A stretch of DNA of 64,000 nt from Rotaria sordida (taxonomy: Eukaryota > Rotifera > Eurotatoria > Philodinida > Philodinidae). Location: positions 124,001-188,000 of the forward strand of contig CAJNOL010000159.1 of assembly GCA_905250125.1 (NCBI GenBank). The letters are read 5' to 3'. A program made the translations under genes and the position numbers. Shown here piece by piece: positions 24,931 to 37,871 of the stretch; the stretch's first letter is position 1, and each line of letters begins with the position of its first letter. Under the pieces are notes generated by a model. It was not told the DNA's origin. It saw only the letters and a list, made by a program, of their open reading frames with translations, and ran no database searches.

Positions 24931-27440
24931 TTGCGTTCTTCACAATGGTTAAAATAGCTTCATCTTATTTTAATATTTTAATCCCGTAGAGATTGCACTG
25001 AAAGCTTTTTCTTCACTATCTATTTCCATAAGTTTTCTCTCTTTTGGTATCTATCGATGGATGTAAAATTTCATAGGACTACAAATTCTATAATTAGTTT
25101 TGTACACTAATTAAATGTTCGTCAGACATAGAAACTATGAATCAATTTTGTAGATATACTCTGTTTCTCACAATAGATTTTCTTTATTATATCTTATGTC
25201 TTTGAGAAAGATATCGTATAAATAATACGAAATGAAAATAAATATATGTTAAATTACAATGACGAACAATAAGTCTATTTTCTTTCGATTATATAGCTTA
25301 ATAAAATATATTAAGCGTATTTTGATGAATATTCACTTGATAGAAATATTCTAATATATGTTTACCCATAGAAATAGTCAAGGACATTTGTAAAAATGAT
25401 TTGATTTGCAATAAAAAAAGAACCTTCTATGATCAATTTTTTGAAAAAAAAAGACCTGAAAAAATTCGAAAAAATCTATATCGGCTGTCTATCGTTACTG
25501 GTGACAACTTTGACTCGCCTCATTCTGCAATAAATGACTTGTAATGATATAACAAAAAAGATTGGAAAATGATATCGAATTATAATTATAATAGATCAAA
25601 TGAAACAATATCGTTGAAAGATGAAAGCAATATAGAAAATGAAAATGAGTATATGGTCGAAGACAGTCAAATATAAACGATGAAGATCAAAGAGCAGTCA
25701 TATATGAACAGCAATGTCCCATTTACCTATTTTATATTATTCTTTCTCTCTATAGACACTCACAAAAATCTATGATTATAAAACTATGCTCTGTGACATA
25801 CTAGAATATGATCGTATGTTAATTCTTTAAGATAATGCATTTTTACATTGTTTGTCTTAAATATACATTAGAAGCTAATAATCGTCTGTTCCGTTCGATT
25901 TATTAGCTTTTGCTGAAAGATCAAATAGACTTTAACGAGTAAATAGATCTTTCAGTAATAATATCTTATTTTTGTTTCTCATATCAAATATTATTAAAAA
26001 TAAACACAAATCATAGAAAAAAAAAAACAATTTCAAATACATTTAACATATTCGAAAATGTAAGTTTCTTTATACATCACTGATTTCTTTTTTCCAATAA
26101 CGTATAGGACATCTATTGCTATTACTCTCTATTCATAGGTAATAAAGCGTAACCATTCGATTATTAATAATAACCTATGTCGTTCTCAATCAAGTACATT
26201 AATTTTATAGAGCAATGTCATATACATATTCTTCGTGTTACTTAGTGGAAAAGATATATTTAAAAAAAAAAAAAAGTTATCATGGCAAATAATAAATTGG
26301 TTTTTTTTTTCGTTTTCTTTTCAAATACACTTAATTATTTATTTGAAGGATATTTTTTAATTGATTGAATATTGAAATAGAAATATATTACATCGTAATT
26401 AAATATTGTGAAAGATATTAGTAATTAAATATTAACTTTTATTTAAATATGACTATAAATTAAAATGAATTCATCAAGTAAAAATTCATTCTATATCATA
26501 AAAAATCAACGTTTTTTTCATTGGTTATTATTTATATAAATTTAAATTAGACTATAAATACAATATTTATTTAAGTACTGATTTAAATTCTTTAATTCAC
26601 TGATTAAAAACAAAATACTACGATATTGAGCTCTATTGATTATTTATATGAAGTATTTATATATTTCAATGATTGATGAACAAGATCAAACACGGACATC
26701 TTTTAATTACTCTTTGTATTCAAGCGATAAAATGACAATTTATAGTCAAACATTGAATATAGTTTTGTTTTATGGTTGTCAACCGTTTGTCTTTATATCA
26801 CTAGCTTTTCTATAATGACAAATATAACATGAATAGAATAATTTATGATAGGATTTAATATGTTTCGTTTTTTTTTTCTTTGCAGAACTATTTTATTGAA
26901 TCCTTCATTCTATCTTTCATTTCATTGGACAAGAGTAAAAATAACTCTTGTTCGAAACTATAGATTAGCTGATAATTTTATTAGAAAATGATGAATATAT
27001 TAAATTTAATTTCAATATTTTGTATATCATAGATAATAATACAACAATATACTATTAAAACTATTCCATAAATGCAAAAAAAAACAACATTCAAATTTTA
27101 AAATTTCCATCAATTACACATCAATGCGTAATGTACATATACATATATACATATATACATATACATTCTTTTCTCATACTCTCTTTTACTTTTTTTTTTT
27201 TTTGTCTTTTTTTTTTCGGTCTTCTCTCACCACTAAATACTAATATATATATTCATATATTGATAGTGACAATGTACATATTATATGGTTACGCTTGAAT
27301 AATTCCCCTCGCTGTCTTCTTGCGTGCACATCGCCTATATATTTATCATTGACGACAGACCTTTTTGCTCGCACTCATACGTTTGCTTAAACGTATTCAT
27401 CTGCACACATACATACACTCTTCTTTCTAACCAACAAAAA
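24931..27440. other. intergenic, no gene seen
   Basis: Very AT-rich. TATA-like and (ATACAT)n sequence at 27133-27165 lies about 280 bases before the start of the ankyrin gene and could belong to its promoter region. No coding exon was found. Confidence 0.45.
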
Positions 27441-29183
27441 ATGAGGTAAAATTATATTCAAAGTCACTTAAACTAAATTTCTTTATTTTTTGCTTTTCTT
27501 TTTCTAGTAACACAAAAACTAGGTAAGATAATCAATTTAAATCAAAATGATTAACATAATTAAGTATAAAAAAAAAAAAAAAAATATATTTCTAGTTCGC
27601 ATTCTGACCATCGATCATCACGTACTACAAAAGACTCTCATCGTGATAAAGACAGTAATCGAGAACATCGTGAAGAAAAATCAACAACACAAACTCATCA
27701 TGCTGCAGTAACTAATGGTTCTTCAACAGATCGAGCTTTTAAAGATAAACATCATCCATTATTAATTGCTATTTGGAATACGGATCGAACACAAACAAAT
27801 GTTGATGAAAAACTTAAAGGTCTTCGTGATATAATAAAAAAAGGCACAAGTATAACGAAAAAAAAAAATTTTTTTTTAAACAAAAATATTATTTTACTAA
27901 TGTTCATTTAAAACATTTTTCTCATTAAGATCCAAGTATTAGTTGTGAAATTTTACATGAACAAACGGGTACACCTATTGCACAAGTATCACCATTGATT
28001 ATTGCTTGTTTCGAAGGTGATGTTGATATTATTCGTTTTTTTATTGAAGTAAGTAGAAGAAATAAAAAAAAAAAAAAAGAAAGACGAAAAACAAGACATT
28101 AAATTCATTTATATTTCTAATTAAAGAATGGTGCTGATCCAAATCAAACTGAAAGTGAACATCATTTAACACCAATTCATGTCTTATGTGATGCTGAATA
28201 TCATGGACAAAGTTTACGTGTAAGTTTATATTAATCATCTTTATTCAGATGAATATTATTATTATTATTATTATTATTTAATAGCAAAAAGATCGAGCTG
28301 ATTTAATTCGTTTATTAATTAAACATGGTGCACAAGTTAATCATTTAGATCGAAGTTCAATGGCGGCTATTCATAAGTAATAAAGAACAAAAGCAATTTG
28401 TTTTTTTTTTTTTTCAATAATTTTTCTCATATTTCTAGAGCTGTTATTCATGATCGACCTGAATGTGTTGAAGTTTTAATGGATGCACATGCAGATCCAA
28501 ATGTTGCATTTATGGGCGATACACCATTAAGTATTGCTGCCCGACATAATCGAAGAAAAATTGTTCAGTAAGATTAAAAAAAAAAACAACAAAGATAATT
28601 AAAACGAAAAGACAAATTGATTGTTGTTGTTTTTTTTTCGAAAAGGATTTTACTTAGTCATAAAGAAACAAATGTTAATCATCGTAATGATCAAGGTGGT
28701 ACTGCACTTCATTTTGCTAGTGCTGGTGAGTCAATTGTATAATATTAAATAATGAATTTTTTTTTCCTATTCAAATGATATTTTAGGTATTGTTGATAGT
28801 CCTGAATGTGTGGAATTATTATTAAAACATGGTGGTAAAGTTAATGCACAAGATTTAAAAAATAACACGGCTGCAATGGTTGCTTGTTTTTTTAATAAAC
28901 CACGTATTTTAACAACTCTTATTCGAGCTGGTGCTGATCTTGCTGTTCGAAATAATGAAGGTAAAAAGAACAATAATATTTTGTTCGATATATTTTTTTT
29001 TCTTTCTATGTTTTATTAGGCAAAGATGCATATGATGTAGCTGTTGAAAAAGAATTTGATGAATGCAAGGATCATGTAGCTAAATCACTTGAAAAACGAG
29101 GTATTAAACCTGGTGTGAAACCAGCTCCAGCTTCAACTGATAAATTAACGGAAGATGTTGATAAACTTAAACTTAAACATTAA
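27441..29183 (+). CDS. ankyrin-repeat protein
   Basis: Ten exons: 27441-27445, 27508-27522, 27596-27849, 27930-28048, 28127-28219, 28285-28376, 28439-28567, 28646-28725, 28787-28960 and 29020-29183, giving 374 residues. The start codon exon is only five bases (ATGAG) and the next exon only 15. The N-terminus is polar and charged (SHSDHRSSRT, HRDKDSNREHREE). Then about six ankyrin repeats follow, with typical cores: SPLIIACFEGDVDIIRFFI, NGADPN...TPIHVLCD, LIRLLIKHGAQVN, ECVEVLMDAHADPN...TPLSIAARHN, TALHFASA and ECVELLLKHGGKVNAQD. The last is followed by LIRAGADLAVRNNEGKDAYDVA, and a Lys-rich tail ends KLKLKH. It has no signal peptide or membrane segment, so it is probably a cytosolic protein-binding scaffold. 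Partner and subfamily are not recognisable. Confidence 0.88.
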
Positions 29184-31312
29184 ACAAATAACTTTTATAT
29201 CCAATTAGACAATTAGAAAAGAACAATTGAATACTCATCAGTCAGAGATCATTTTTGTTTTTTTCTTTTCTTTTCTTTTTATTGTTCGCTTTATGTCTTA
29301 TTCTTTTGTTTAATTGCATCAAATGTATTTCCTCTGTTTCTCTGTCTGATTTAATTCGCACATCTGTTTCACACTTTTCTAATGTTCAACATTTTTTAAT
29401 CCCTATTCATCGACTCTCACGTCAAACTTTAGAGTACTTGAGTGCGGTATATATGCTGTTTTTTGCCCCCCTATTCATTCATACTGACAACATTCTTCCT
29501 CTCACATTTTTTTTGTTCTATTCTTTTCAAAAATCGCTTAACATTGCCGGAGGTCTAATGCTTTTTTGAATTGATTTCCCGCGCGCTCATTTTCCCCCTC
29601 TCTCTCTCTCTCTCTCTTGTCTCCACTTGACTCATTCTTGCAAGTGTTAACTTTTTTTTGTGTATGCATTACTGTTATGTATACCCGACATTGTCATCTA
29701 TCGATTCTAATAAATGGTCTTTTTCGCTTTGCTTGCATAACTTCAGCTGTCTAACATGAATTTTTAAACATAATACACCTAGAAAAAAGCTTCCTTCTAA
29801 TAAATCAAAATCGATCTTAGCTTTTTCTTTTTTTTTTTTTGTTACTTTTTTATTTATATGTCTTGTCTAACTGTCTGTCTATTTCTCTTGTTTCGGACAT
29901 TTTCTTTTTTTTTTTAATATATTGTCTTCTTTACGACATACATTGATTAGATCATGTGTGAATGTGTGTGCCTCTTTCCATCGTGAAATAAAAAAAAAGG
30001 TTCGAGAAAAGAAATAAAAAAAATGAGTAGCCAAGTAACAGTCTGATTGTTTCCTGGAAATTTGACAGCATCTATGAAGATGATCTATCGATGGGCATGC
30101 ACAATCATATATTTCGGCTTGCTTCTCTTTCTTGCTTTTTAATTGTTTTGGAAACAAATTTTTGGAAATGATAGCTTTAATCATTATATGATTTCATTCT
30201 TGGACCCAAAAAAAAATCGTTAAGAGAAGAAAAACGATAATAGCGACGACAATAGTTACGATGATGGCTACAAACATGAAATGTGTAATAAACATCAAGA
30301 GGAAACCTTCAATTATAAAAAAAAAAGGAAAAGAGAAGAAAAGAAAACATTTATGAGTTCGGAAAATTTTCTTTAACACTGCAACATATATGAATATTAA
30401 AAAAATGATAATTTGTGATTTTTCTCTTCTCTTGCTTTTATAATCAAATTTTCTTGTTATTATTCTTCTTCTTTTTTTTCTGTTATAAATGAAAGACCTT
30501 TTGATAAAATAGAAAAAACAGCGAGACAATGAATGAATTCTCAAATGTTAAATGAAACTTTAATAGAACATAAAACAATGAAAATGAATAGGCATGATAA
30601 AATATTAATTAAACAATTGTTTATTTTGTTTAAAAATTCATATAAATCTTTTAGTTCTTTATTCAACATATGAAAATTAACGATGCTATCATTTTTACTA
30701 ATTGCTGTTAATCCATAGTTGCAATGCATTCTTCAACATTTTCTTTCTTTATTCAACTATCAGTTCCATAGACATAGATAGAACATCATCATCAATTCAT
30801 TTTTTTCTCTTCGTTTACTTTTATGTCTCTTTCTCTCTTTATTCTTGTTCACTCGGTCATTTTGAATCGTTTTTGCAGAAACTCATCGCGTATTTCCTGT
30901 GTATGTGTGTGTGTGACCGAGTTAGCAATATATATTATCAAGCTTGGTGAGTAGAACCTTCGTTCGAATTCTATCTTCATATTATTGAGCACAATGACAA
31001 AGAAGAAGAAAAAGAAGCAAGAAAAAAAAAAAAAAGAAAAGAATTTTTTGGATTTTTTTTTTCTTTATATCGAATAGAGTGCTAACAAACAAGTGTAGCA
31101 AGCAGCAATAAGAGTTCTATCTAACAAAAAAAAAAAAAAAAACTCGAAGGAATGATCGAGTTTATCATTTAGTTCTCTCTTTTTTTTCCATTCCCGAACG
31201 AGCTCTTCTCTTTGTGTGTTGAGCACTAGTAAGTAGTAATGGTGCTATGCGTAGCTACTGTAGTTAGAGTGCCATCCGGAATTTGAAACTCTGTTTTCCA
31301 TTCAAGATGAGA

Positions 31313-31349
<37 letters not shown>

Positions 31350-34300
31350 AAAAAAAAGATGGAACGAAGAGAAAAAAAAAATTTTCTGTCTAACACCCAT
31401 TCTACTCGACTAGAACTTACAACTGCGAATTTATTTGATAGGATAGTGTTCTATTTTCTCGATAGATAGTTCAGTCTTGAAACAAGATCAGAACGCACAT
31501 ATAAAAAAAAGAAGACGAAGAAAAAAAACGAGAAGACGAACAAAAAAAAAAAGAAGAGAAGAAAAATTCATCACATCTTTCTACAACGTCTTCACTATCA
31601 ATTCAACATTACATTTTATTATATTCAAAATTGGTAAGCCTGAGCTTTCACAGTAGTCTAAATGTAATTGATACTTTAATCAATAATTGAACGATAGACA
31701 TGTCGACCGCTCAACAAAATCAGACTATGAAACAAAAGAATCAACAGACATAAAAAAAAAACGAAGCAAAAAAAAAATAGAGAACTTTGCATGCTTATGT
31801 TATTGTTAGAAAATTAATTTGTCGCGTGTTGGGCTCGACTACACAGTAGCAATGCAACTAGAGATCAAAAATGAAATGAGACCACCATCACTATTATTCC
31901 ATGTCTTGTCGTCGGATTTTTCTTTTTTTGTTTCTTTTACAATATTTTGAGCTAATGCATAAATAATATTTCGGACTGTAGTAAAAAAAAAAAGCGCGCG
32001 CAAGAGAGAGAGAGAAAAGATGAGTTCTTCTTTTTCACACACATACTAAACTCATCATATATATAAAAGATAGATTGAATGAAATTTGCGCATTCGAGAA
32101 AAAAAAAACCCAGGTAGGATTAGAATGGCAGGACAAATTGAAGTAAAGCGAATGATGACAATATATTATCTCCTCGAGCATTTCTCGTATTGGTATTGGT
32201 ATCATGTATGCTTGAATAATTTGTAGAAGATGTCGTCGTTGTTGAATCGTAATGCAGAGGCCAATTTTCAGAGTCATTACGCCTTCAGGTTTGAAGAGCA
32301 ATCATTAGAAGAAGACGACTACAACGGAAGACACAACGAAGGCAAAGAGCCTGTCGAAAGAGAAGTCAAACACTCATATTTGACTTCCTGCAAACATGCA
32401 TACAATAAAAAAAAGATCTCGAGTTTCTTAATTATGAATCAAAAAAATGAGGAGAAAGAATAAAAAAAAAACTTGAAACATATTTTCTATTTCTTTAAGT
32501 TAGACAACGTTTAAGTAATATGAAGAGTTACTTTTATCTATCTCTGTTTGAGGTCTTCCTGTATGTTTTTATTGCATGCAAAAGATATCCTGCTGCTCTT
32601 TTTTTTATGCTATATCTAATTCTCAATTACTTCTTGTCTGTGTTGCTCTTTTTTTTTTAGTAATTCATTCGCTATCTAATAAAGAATAGACAATTTTTTT
32701 GCTTCTCATTCTTATCCTTTTCTTGTCTTCAGTCGTTTTAAAAAAAAAGAAAAAAAATGGCAAACGATCGCGTGACGTACACATTAGGGGGTGCGCTCGG
32801 ATGATCCACTACCGCGTTGCGATGAGATTTCAATCGGCGTGTGTGTTGCTCTCTCTCATTTCCGTAAACTTTTTTCTCTTTTAATACACAATTGTCTTGT
32901 CAATTGTAGTCTTCATCGTTTCTTTTTCTTTTTTTCTTTCTTTCTTTTTTACTTAGTCTTATACATGTATTTGGAAGAGTATAATCGACAAATTTTTTTT
33001 TCTTGCTAACAGCTAAGAGAGCGAGAAAAATCTAATAATATGAAAATTTTCGATGACAACGACTCTTATGTTGGCTCTAGCCCCTGATGATTGTATGGTG
33101 GATGCACACACGCACTAGACACTTGTTGATTGAAACATGTCGAGCTATTTCTAAAAAGTTTACTGTTATCTCTATTTTCCCTCGGGTGCTTATAATAGAA
33201 GGTGCGACACGCAGATCAGTAATGATGATAGTAATCTCTGTTTGGCAATTGAAAATAATAAATTGAACTAGCAAATAATGCCGGGTTTTTTTCCTTAGAT
33301 TGTTATAGAAATTGATCATTTTTCATGTCTTTGAATGTTTTAAGAATAACAATAACACAACAGTATCCGATCTCATTAGAGCGATTTCTTTTTTTTTTTT
33401 TTGACAAACGAGTGTGATGTTTCTGATTCTTGAACTTTTTTTTCCTTTTTAGTTTATATACATGTATATATATATATATACTATATATGTATGTGTTGTT
33501 ATATTTCATTTTCTTATTTCTTCAATCGACTTGCTCGCTCTTTCATTTCTCTCTTCGTCTCTATCGAGTTCTTTCTCACTCAAGTAGGCGGGCATCATGT
33601 CCGGAGAACAGAAACATTGAAATTGTGTGTGTATGTGAATAAAAGCAGCAATAGCGATGGTGACAGTTCTCTTAGTTTTTTTAATATATTTTTGATGTGA
33701 ATATAAGGAGAATGAGAGAGAGAGAGAAAGTTTTTTATTTGCAAGTTTAAGTATAGGATCGATTTATGCGTTTTATGTGCTCTTTTTCATTCTATTCGAT
33801 TCTTCGTACATATATTTTGATGGCAGCAGGTTTTGTCTGTTCTTCTTCCTTTTTTTTTTTTCTTTGCTATTCAAATCAAAGTTTAGAATGCTCGTTCGTT
33901 TTTTTGTTTTAAACAATAACATAACAATAGGAATATAGAGTATAAGAAAGAAAACGTTCTCAACTTGTATATTGATAAGAATTCCGAGTTGAGGTGACGT
34001 ATGTTGTATATATATATGTTGACATTTTCTAATTTCAAGACATGATTGAACATGGCCTCAAGTTTGCATGCGGTCGCTGTTGTTCACCGGGCTCGAGAGA
34101 GAAAAAAAAGGAACATACACACTTGACAGACAATATCAAATAATAGTAGTATGTGAGAGAAAGAAAGGATGGAACAAAATTAAATTTTTTTTTTTTCTTT
34201 TTCTCACTCATAAAGAACACGACGTTTTTGTTGAAAGAGGTGAAGGGGACTCTCGGGAAGCGCGTGTGTGCACTTTTTTTTTAACAACACTCAGTAACCA

Positions 34301-35858
34301 TTCATTCATTCTGTATTGTTGATTAAGTGAGAAAAAACAGGACTGTAGAAATGCAAAAATGAAGAAAAAATTTTAATCATCACTCATCGACTCTCATAAA
34401 ACGAGAGAATAAAGAGCAAGTTTCTTTTTTTCCTTTTTTTTTTTTTTTTAAGATAACAGTCATTTTTTTTTTAACATTTTGTGTCTATGTGTGTTTTAAT
34501 AGCATCGTCCTCATCTTGCGTACATTTTTTTTTCGCTCTTGTATTCTCTTTTTTTGATTTGAAAGTCAAATGAAACAGAACAGATGCCGATGTGTGAGAA
34601 GAGAGAGAGAGAGACAGGGAGAAGCAACTAACACCGGCCTCACTTCATTTGAAAATAACAAGTAAGTGTATGTAAGAATGTAAAATTGCATCGATTATAA
34701 CTTCGTTCTTTTCTTTTTTTTTTATTTGACTATTTATTTTATTTAAATGTCTAAAAGAAATATATAAAGAAGATCAAAGCTGGTTTTTTTTTTTTTTCAA
34801 TACTTGAAAAATTAAAATAAATAGAATATTCATTTTCATATTTGTTTTCTTTTTCTCATGATTGATTGAATTCTCTCGGTTTTCTTTTCTTTTTGATTAT
34901 TCAAACATTGTATACACATCTGGAATGATCATTTTTCTTCTTTTTTTTTTTCGGAAAAAAAATGTAAATATAATATCTATTATCATCTGGATGGACATAA
35001 AATAAGAGATAGAATAGAAAAGATATTCAGTTAAGTATTTAGAATAATCAATAACTTTTCCGTTCTATATACTAGAAAATCTAATCTTGACACATCTGTT
35101 TCATCTCCTCTTGTTTTCTATGTCTTTGGTTTTTTTTTTTTTCTTATCTGGTTAAGTTGTTTGTATGTACAAAAGAAAAAGAACGAATAACGGATTATCC
35201 TTTACGATCATAGTTATACTACTTCTATTTTTTTTTCTTCTTCGTCTTGATAATACAGAAAAAATTCTTTTGGTCCTATTCTCATCTTCATCTTTTCTCT
35301 TTCCGGTAGATGCCATTTTTGCTTCTTCAATTTATGAGAGAAAGAAATATCTGTACAGATGCGTTATTACTATTGACCAAAATGCTTTTCTCAATCAATC
35401 AATCGATCTAGAAGATGAGTTGAACTTTTGCTCGCGCACGATCGCGTTCTTTTCCTCATTCACATCAAACTTTTTTTTTTCCAATTATTTATCTTCTTTC
35501 TTTTTCTTGTTCGTTTCTTCGCTCGTTCAATGTATCACAACGATTGACGGTTAACACGATCATATACATAAATATATTCCTGTTTGCAAGAATAGAACGA
35601 GAAGAACTGAACTCATAAAGCAAACTGATATCAGTACATTAGTAAACTACGTATAGTATTCTTCTGGATTACATCTTATTTTTTTTTCATATGTAGAATA
35701 GAAGAAAAAAAAAAAAAAGAATAGAAATGATGTTCCATTCTGTTTCTTTAACCGATTCATCGTTTGTATTCTATCTTGATATTTCTTCTTTTTCTTATTC
35801 TGTTTGTTCGGAATATTATTTTAGGAAAATTCTCGTTTTTTTTTTCTTTTCTTTATAC

Positions 35859-35895
<37 letters not shown>

Positions 35896-37871
35896 TTCGA
35901 GCTAAATAAGAGTATATGTACAAGCATTGACTGCATTAGTTTGTATAGTAAATGTCGAAGAGATTTTTTTTTTCTTCTTACATCCTAACCAAGCAAATAC
36001 ATTTATATGTAGAAAGATAGTATAACCGAGTGTGTTTCTTTATATTTTTTTTCTCATCGATTCCATCGTTTTTCTCGAGTGCTATAACAAAGAATTATTG
36101 ATAATAATGGTCACATATTATAGCGAATCTAGAAGCAAACAACGACGGCTCAATTTTCCGGTAAAATCGATTGATGTTCAGAAACTTTTTTTTTCAAATA
36201 GACTTTTGTCTTGTATTTAAGTCTTTAATTAAAAGTAAAAAAAAAAAAGTAATTTCTTCTTTTAAATTTAGACAGAGCATACATCCGCTATCCCTTAGTT
36301 TTTTTTTTGTTCTCGTTTACTAATTCATTTATTTCGACGACAAGATAAGAGGGAGAATATAAATATATATAGACATCTTTAATCTACTATTCCTTTTGCT
36401 TATAGTCAAAGTTCTTTCTTTTTCTCTGTCGATGTGTTTTAAAATAAAATGATGTGAGAGAGAGAGAGAGAGACTAGTCCTTCCTTTTTTTTGCTGTGTA
36501 ACCAAATTAATCTGAGACCGATGCTAGAACGATAGAAAAAAAAGAGATGAAAAAAAAAAACTGAATACGCAAAAGCAAAAGAGAAGAAGAAATTCATTAA
36601 GTTAAGGAACTATCATAGAATAAGACAAAAAAAAAAGATAGAAAGTTAGTTTGTTTGAAGCTAAGACAGAAGTTTTTTCTTTATCTAATCCATATTAATA
36701 ATATTTTTATAATTGATGTCCTTGTATAATATACATTTAAGCAATATGTGCATTTTCTTTCTTTTCTTTTCTCACCATCATCGATCAACCACTAAAAAAA
36801 AAAGGTAATTTCAAAAAAACAACAAAAAATTTTTTTTTTTATAAAATCATTCAAGCGAAACTTAGTTGGGTCTGTTAGCCTTCACTTTCTCTTTTATAAG
36901 GTTTTTTCTGCCTGCTCGTGTTCGTCTTTTTTTTTTTTGATTTGCTTCTTGAAGGTAAAATATCGACATTAACTGCGCATTGAAAAAAAAATTTGCAATC
37001 ATCATTTTCATCATAGTCAGTCCACCTTCATGAAAAAAAAAACTAATGCAAACAATAAGTCTGTCTTATATAAAAAAAACAGTGATGATAAAAAAAAAGT
37101 AATAAAGAAAAAGAAGAGAGAGAAAAAAAGATAGAAACAATACAAATACTGTTTTATATATATAGATATATATTCGATTTATTCATTCATTCATTTCACA
37201 TCGCTTTTTTTATATTATATTGTCATCGATGCGTGTTATATATTAGTATGCTTGACAACAGTGTTTATTTGAATCTACTTTTTTTTTTTGTTTGTTTTAT
37301 TCGATTTTATAGAGGGTGAGTGGATACGCAAAAAAAAAGTTGTCTTTTTGAGATATGAGGATTAGGAATGATAATAATCGTTTTTTAATGCCATATGTGT
37401 GCTTAAGATTTAAAACCGAGATGCCGCTCATCATTAGAATGGCATAAATACATAGAAAAAAAAACAAGCATCATCCTCTCAAGATTTCAATCATCACATG
37501 CACTTTTTTTTCTCTATCTATCCTATCGCCATATAATTAGATTCGGTCTTTATGTGGCGGTCATCAATAGAATACAAGAAAAAAAAAACTCGAAGACAAT
37601 AATGAAAGAATTGACTTTTCTTTTCCTACTATTGGGATTTGTTGGAAAAAAAGAGAAAGAATAGAAAAGAAAAGAAAAGAAACTAAATTTCAATTTACAC
37701 TCGTTTTTCCTTTATTTATTTCAGATTCAGTCATATGAAAATTGACTGAAAAAAATAAAAATAAAAAACTTTCTAAAAATAAAAAAACGAAAATTTCACT
37801 ATGACAGCATGCGATATAAATGGAGCCACAATAAGATTTAAATTTTAAAAAAAATTAAACCGAACAAAATA
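29184..37871. other. 8.7-kb gene-free stretch with poly-A, poly-T and GA tracts
   Basis: No exon with protein similarity or convincing codon use was found on either strand. The sequence alternates poly-T, poly-A, (CT)n and (GA)n tracts (for example GA at 31317-31345, 35863-35892 and 36455-36472; CT at 29600-29618) with moderately GC-rich patches. Open frames of 60-130 codons here are runs of Phe, Lys, Ser or Arg-Glu. It may hold 3' UTR of the ankyrin gene, a long 5' UTR or control region of the zinc-finger gene, or non-coding RNA; none can be shown. Confidence 0.5.

Noticed and set aside
32230-32463. 77-codon frame starting MSSLLNRNAEANFQ
   Set aside because: It looks less random than its neighbours, but has no homology I recognise, no splice partners and a poly-Lys end. 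Kept out for lack of support.
35727-35988. Arg-Glu repeat proteins from overlapping frames
   Set aside because: They are translations of a (GA)n microsatellite.
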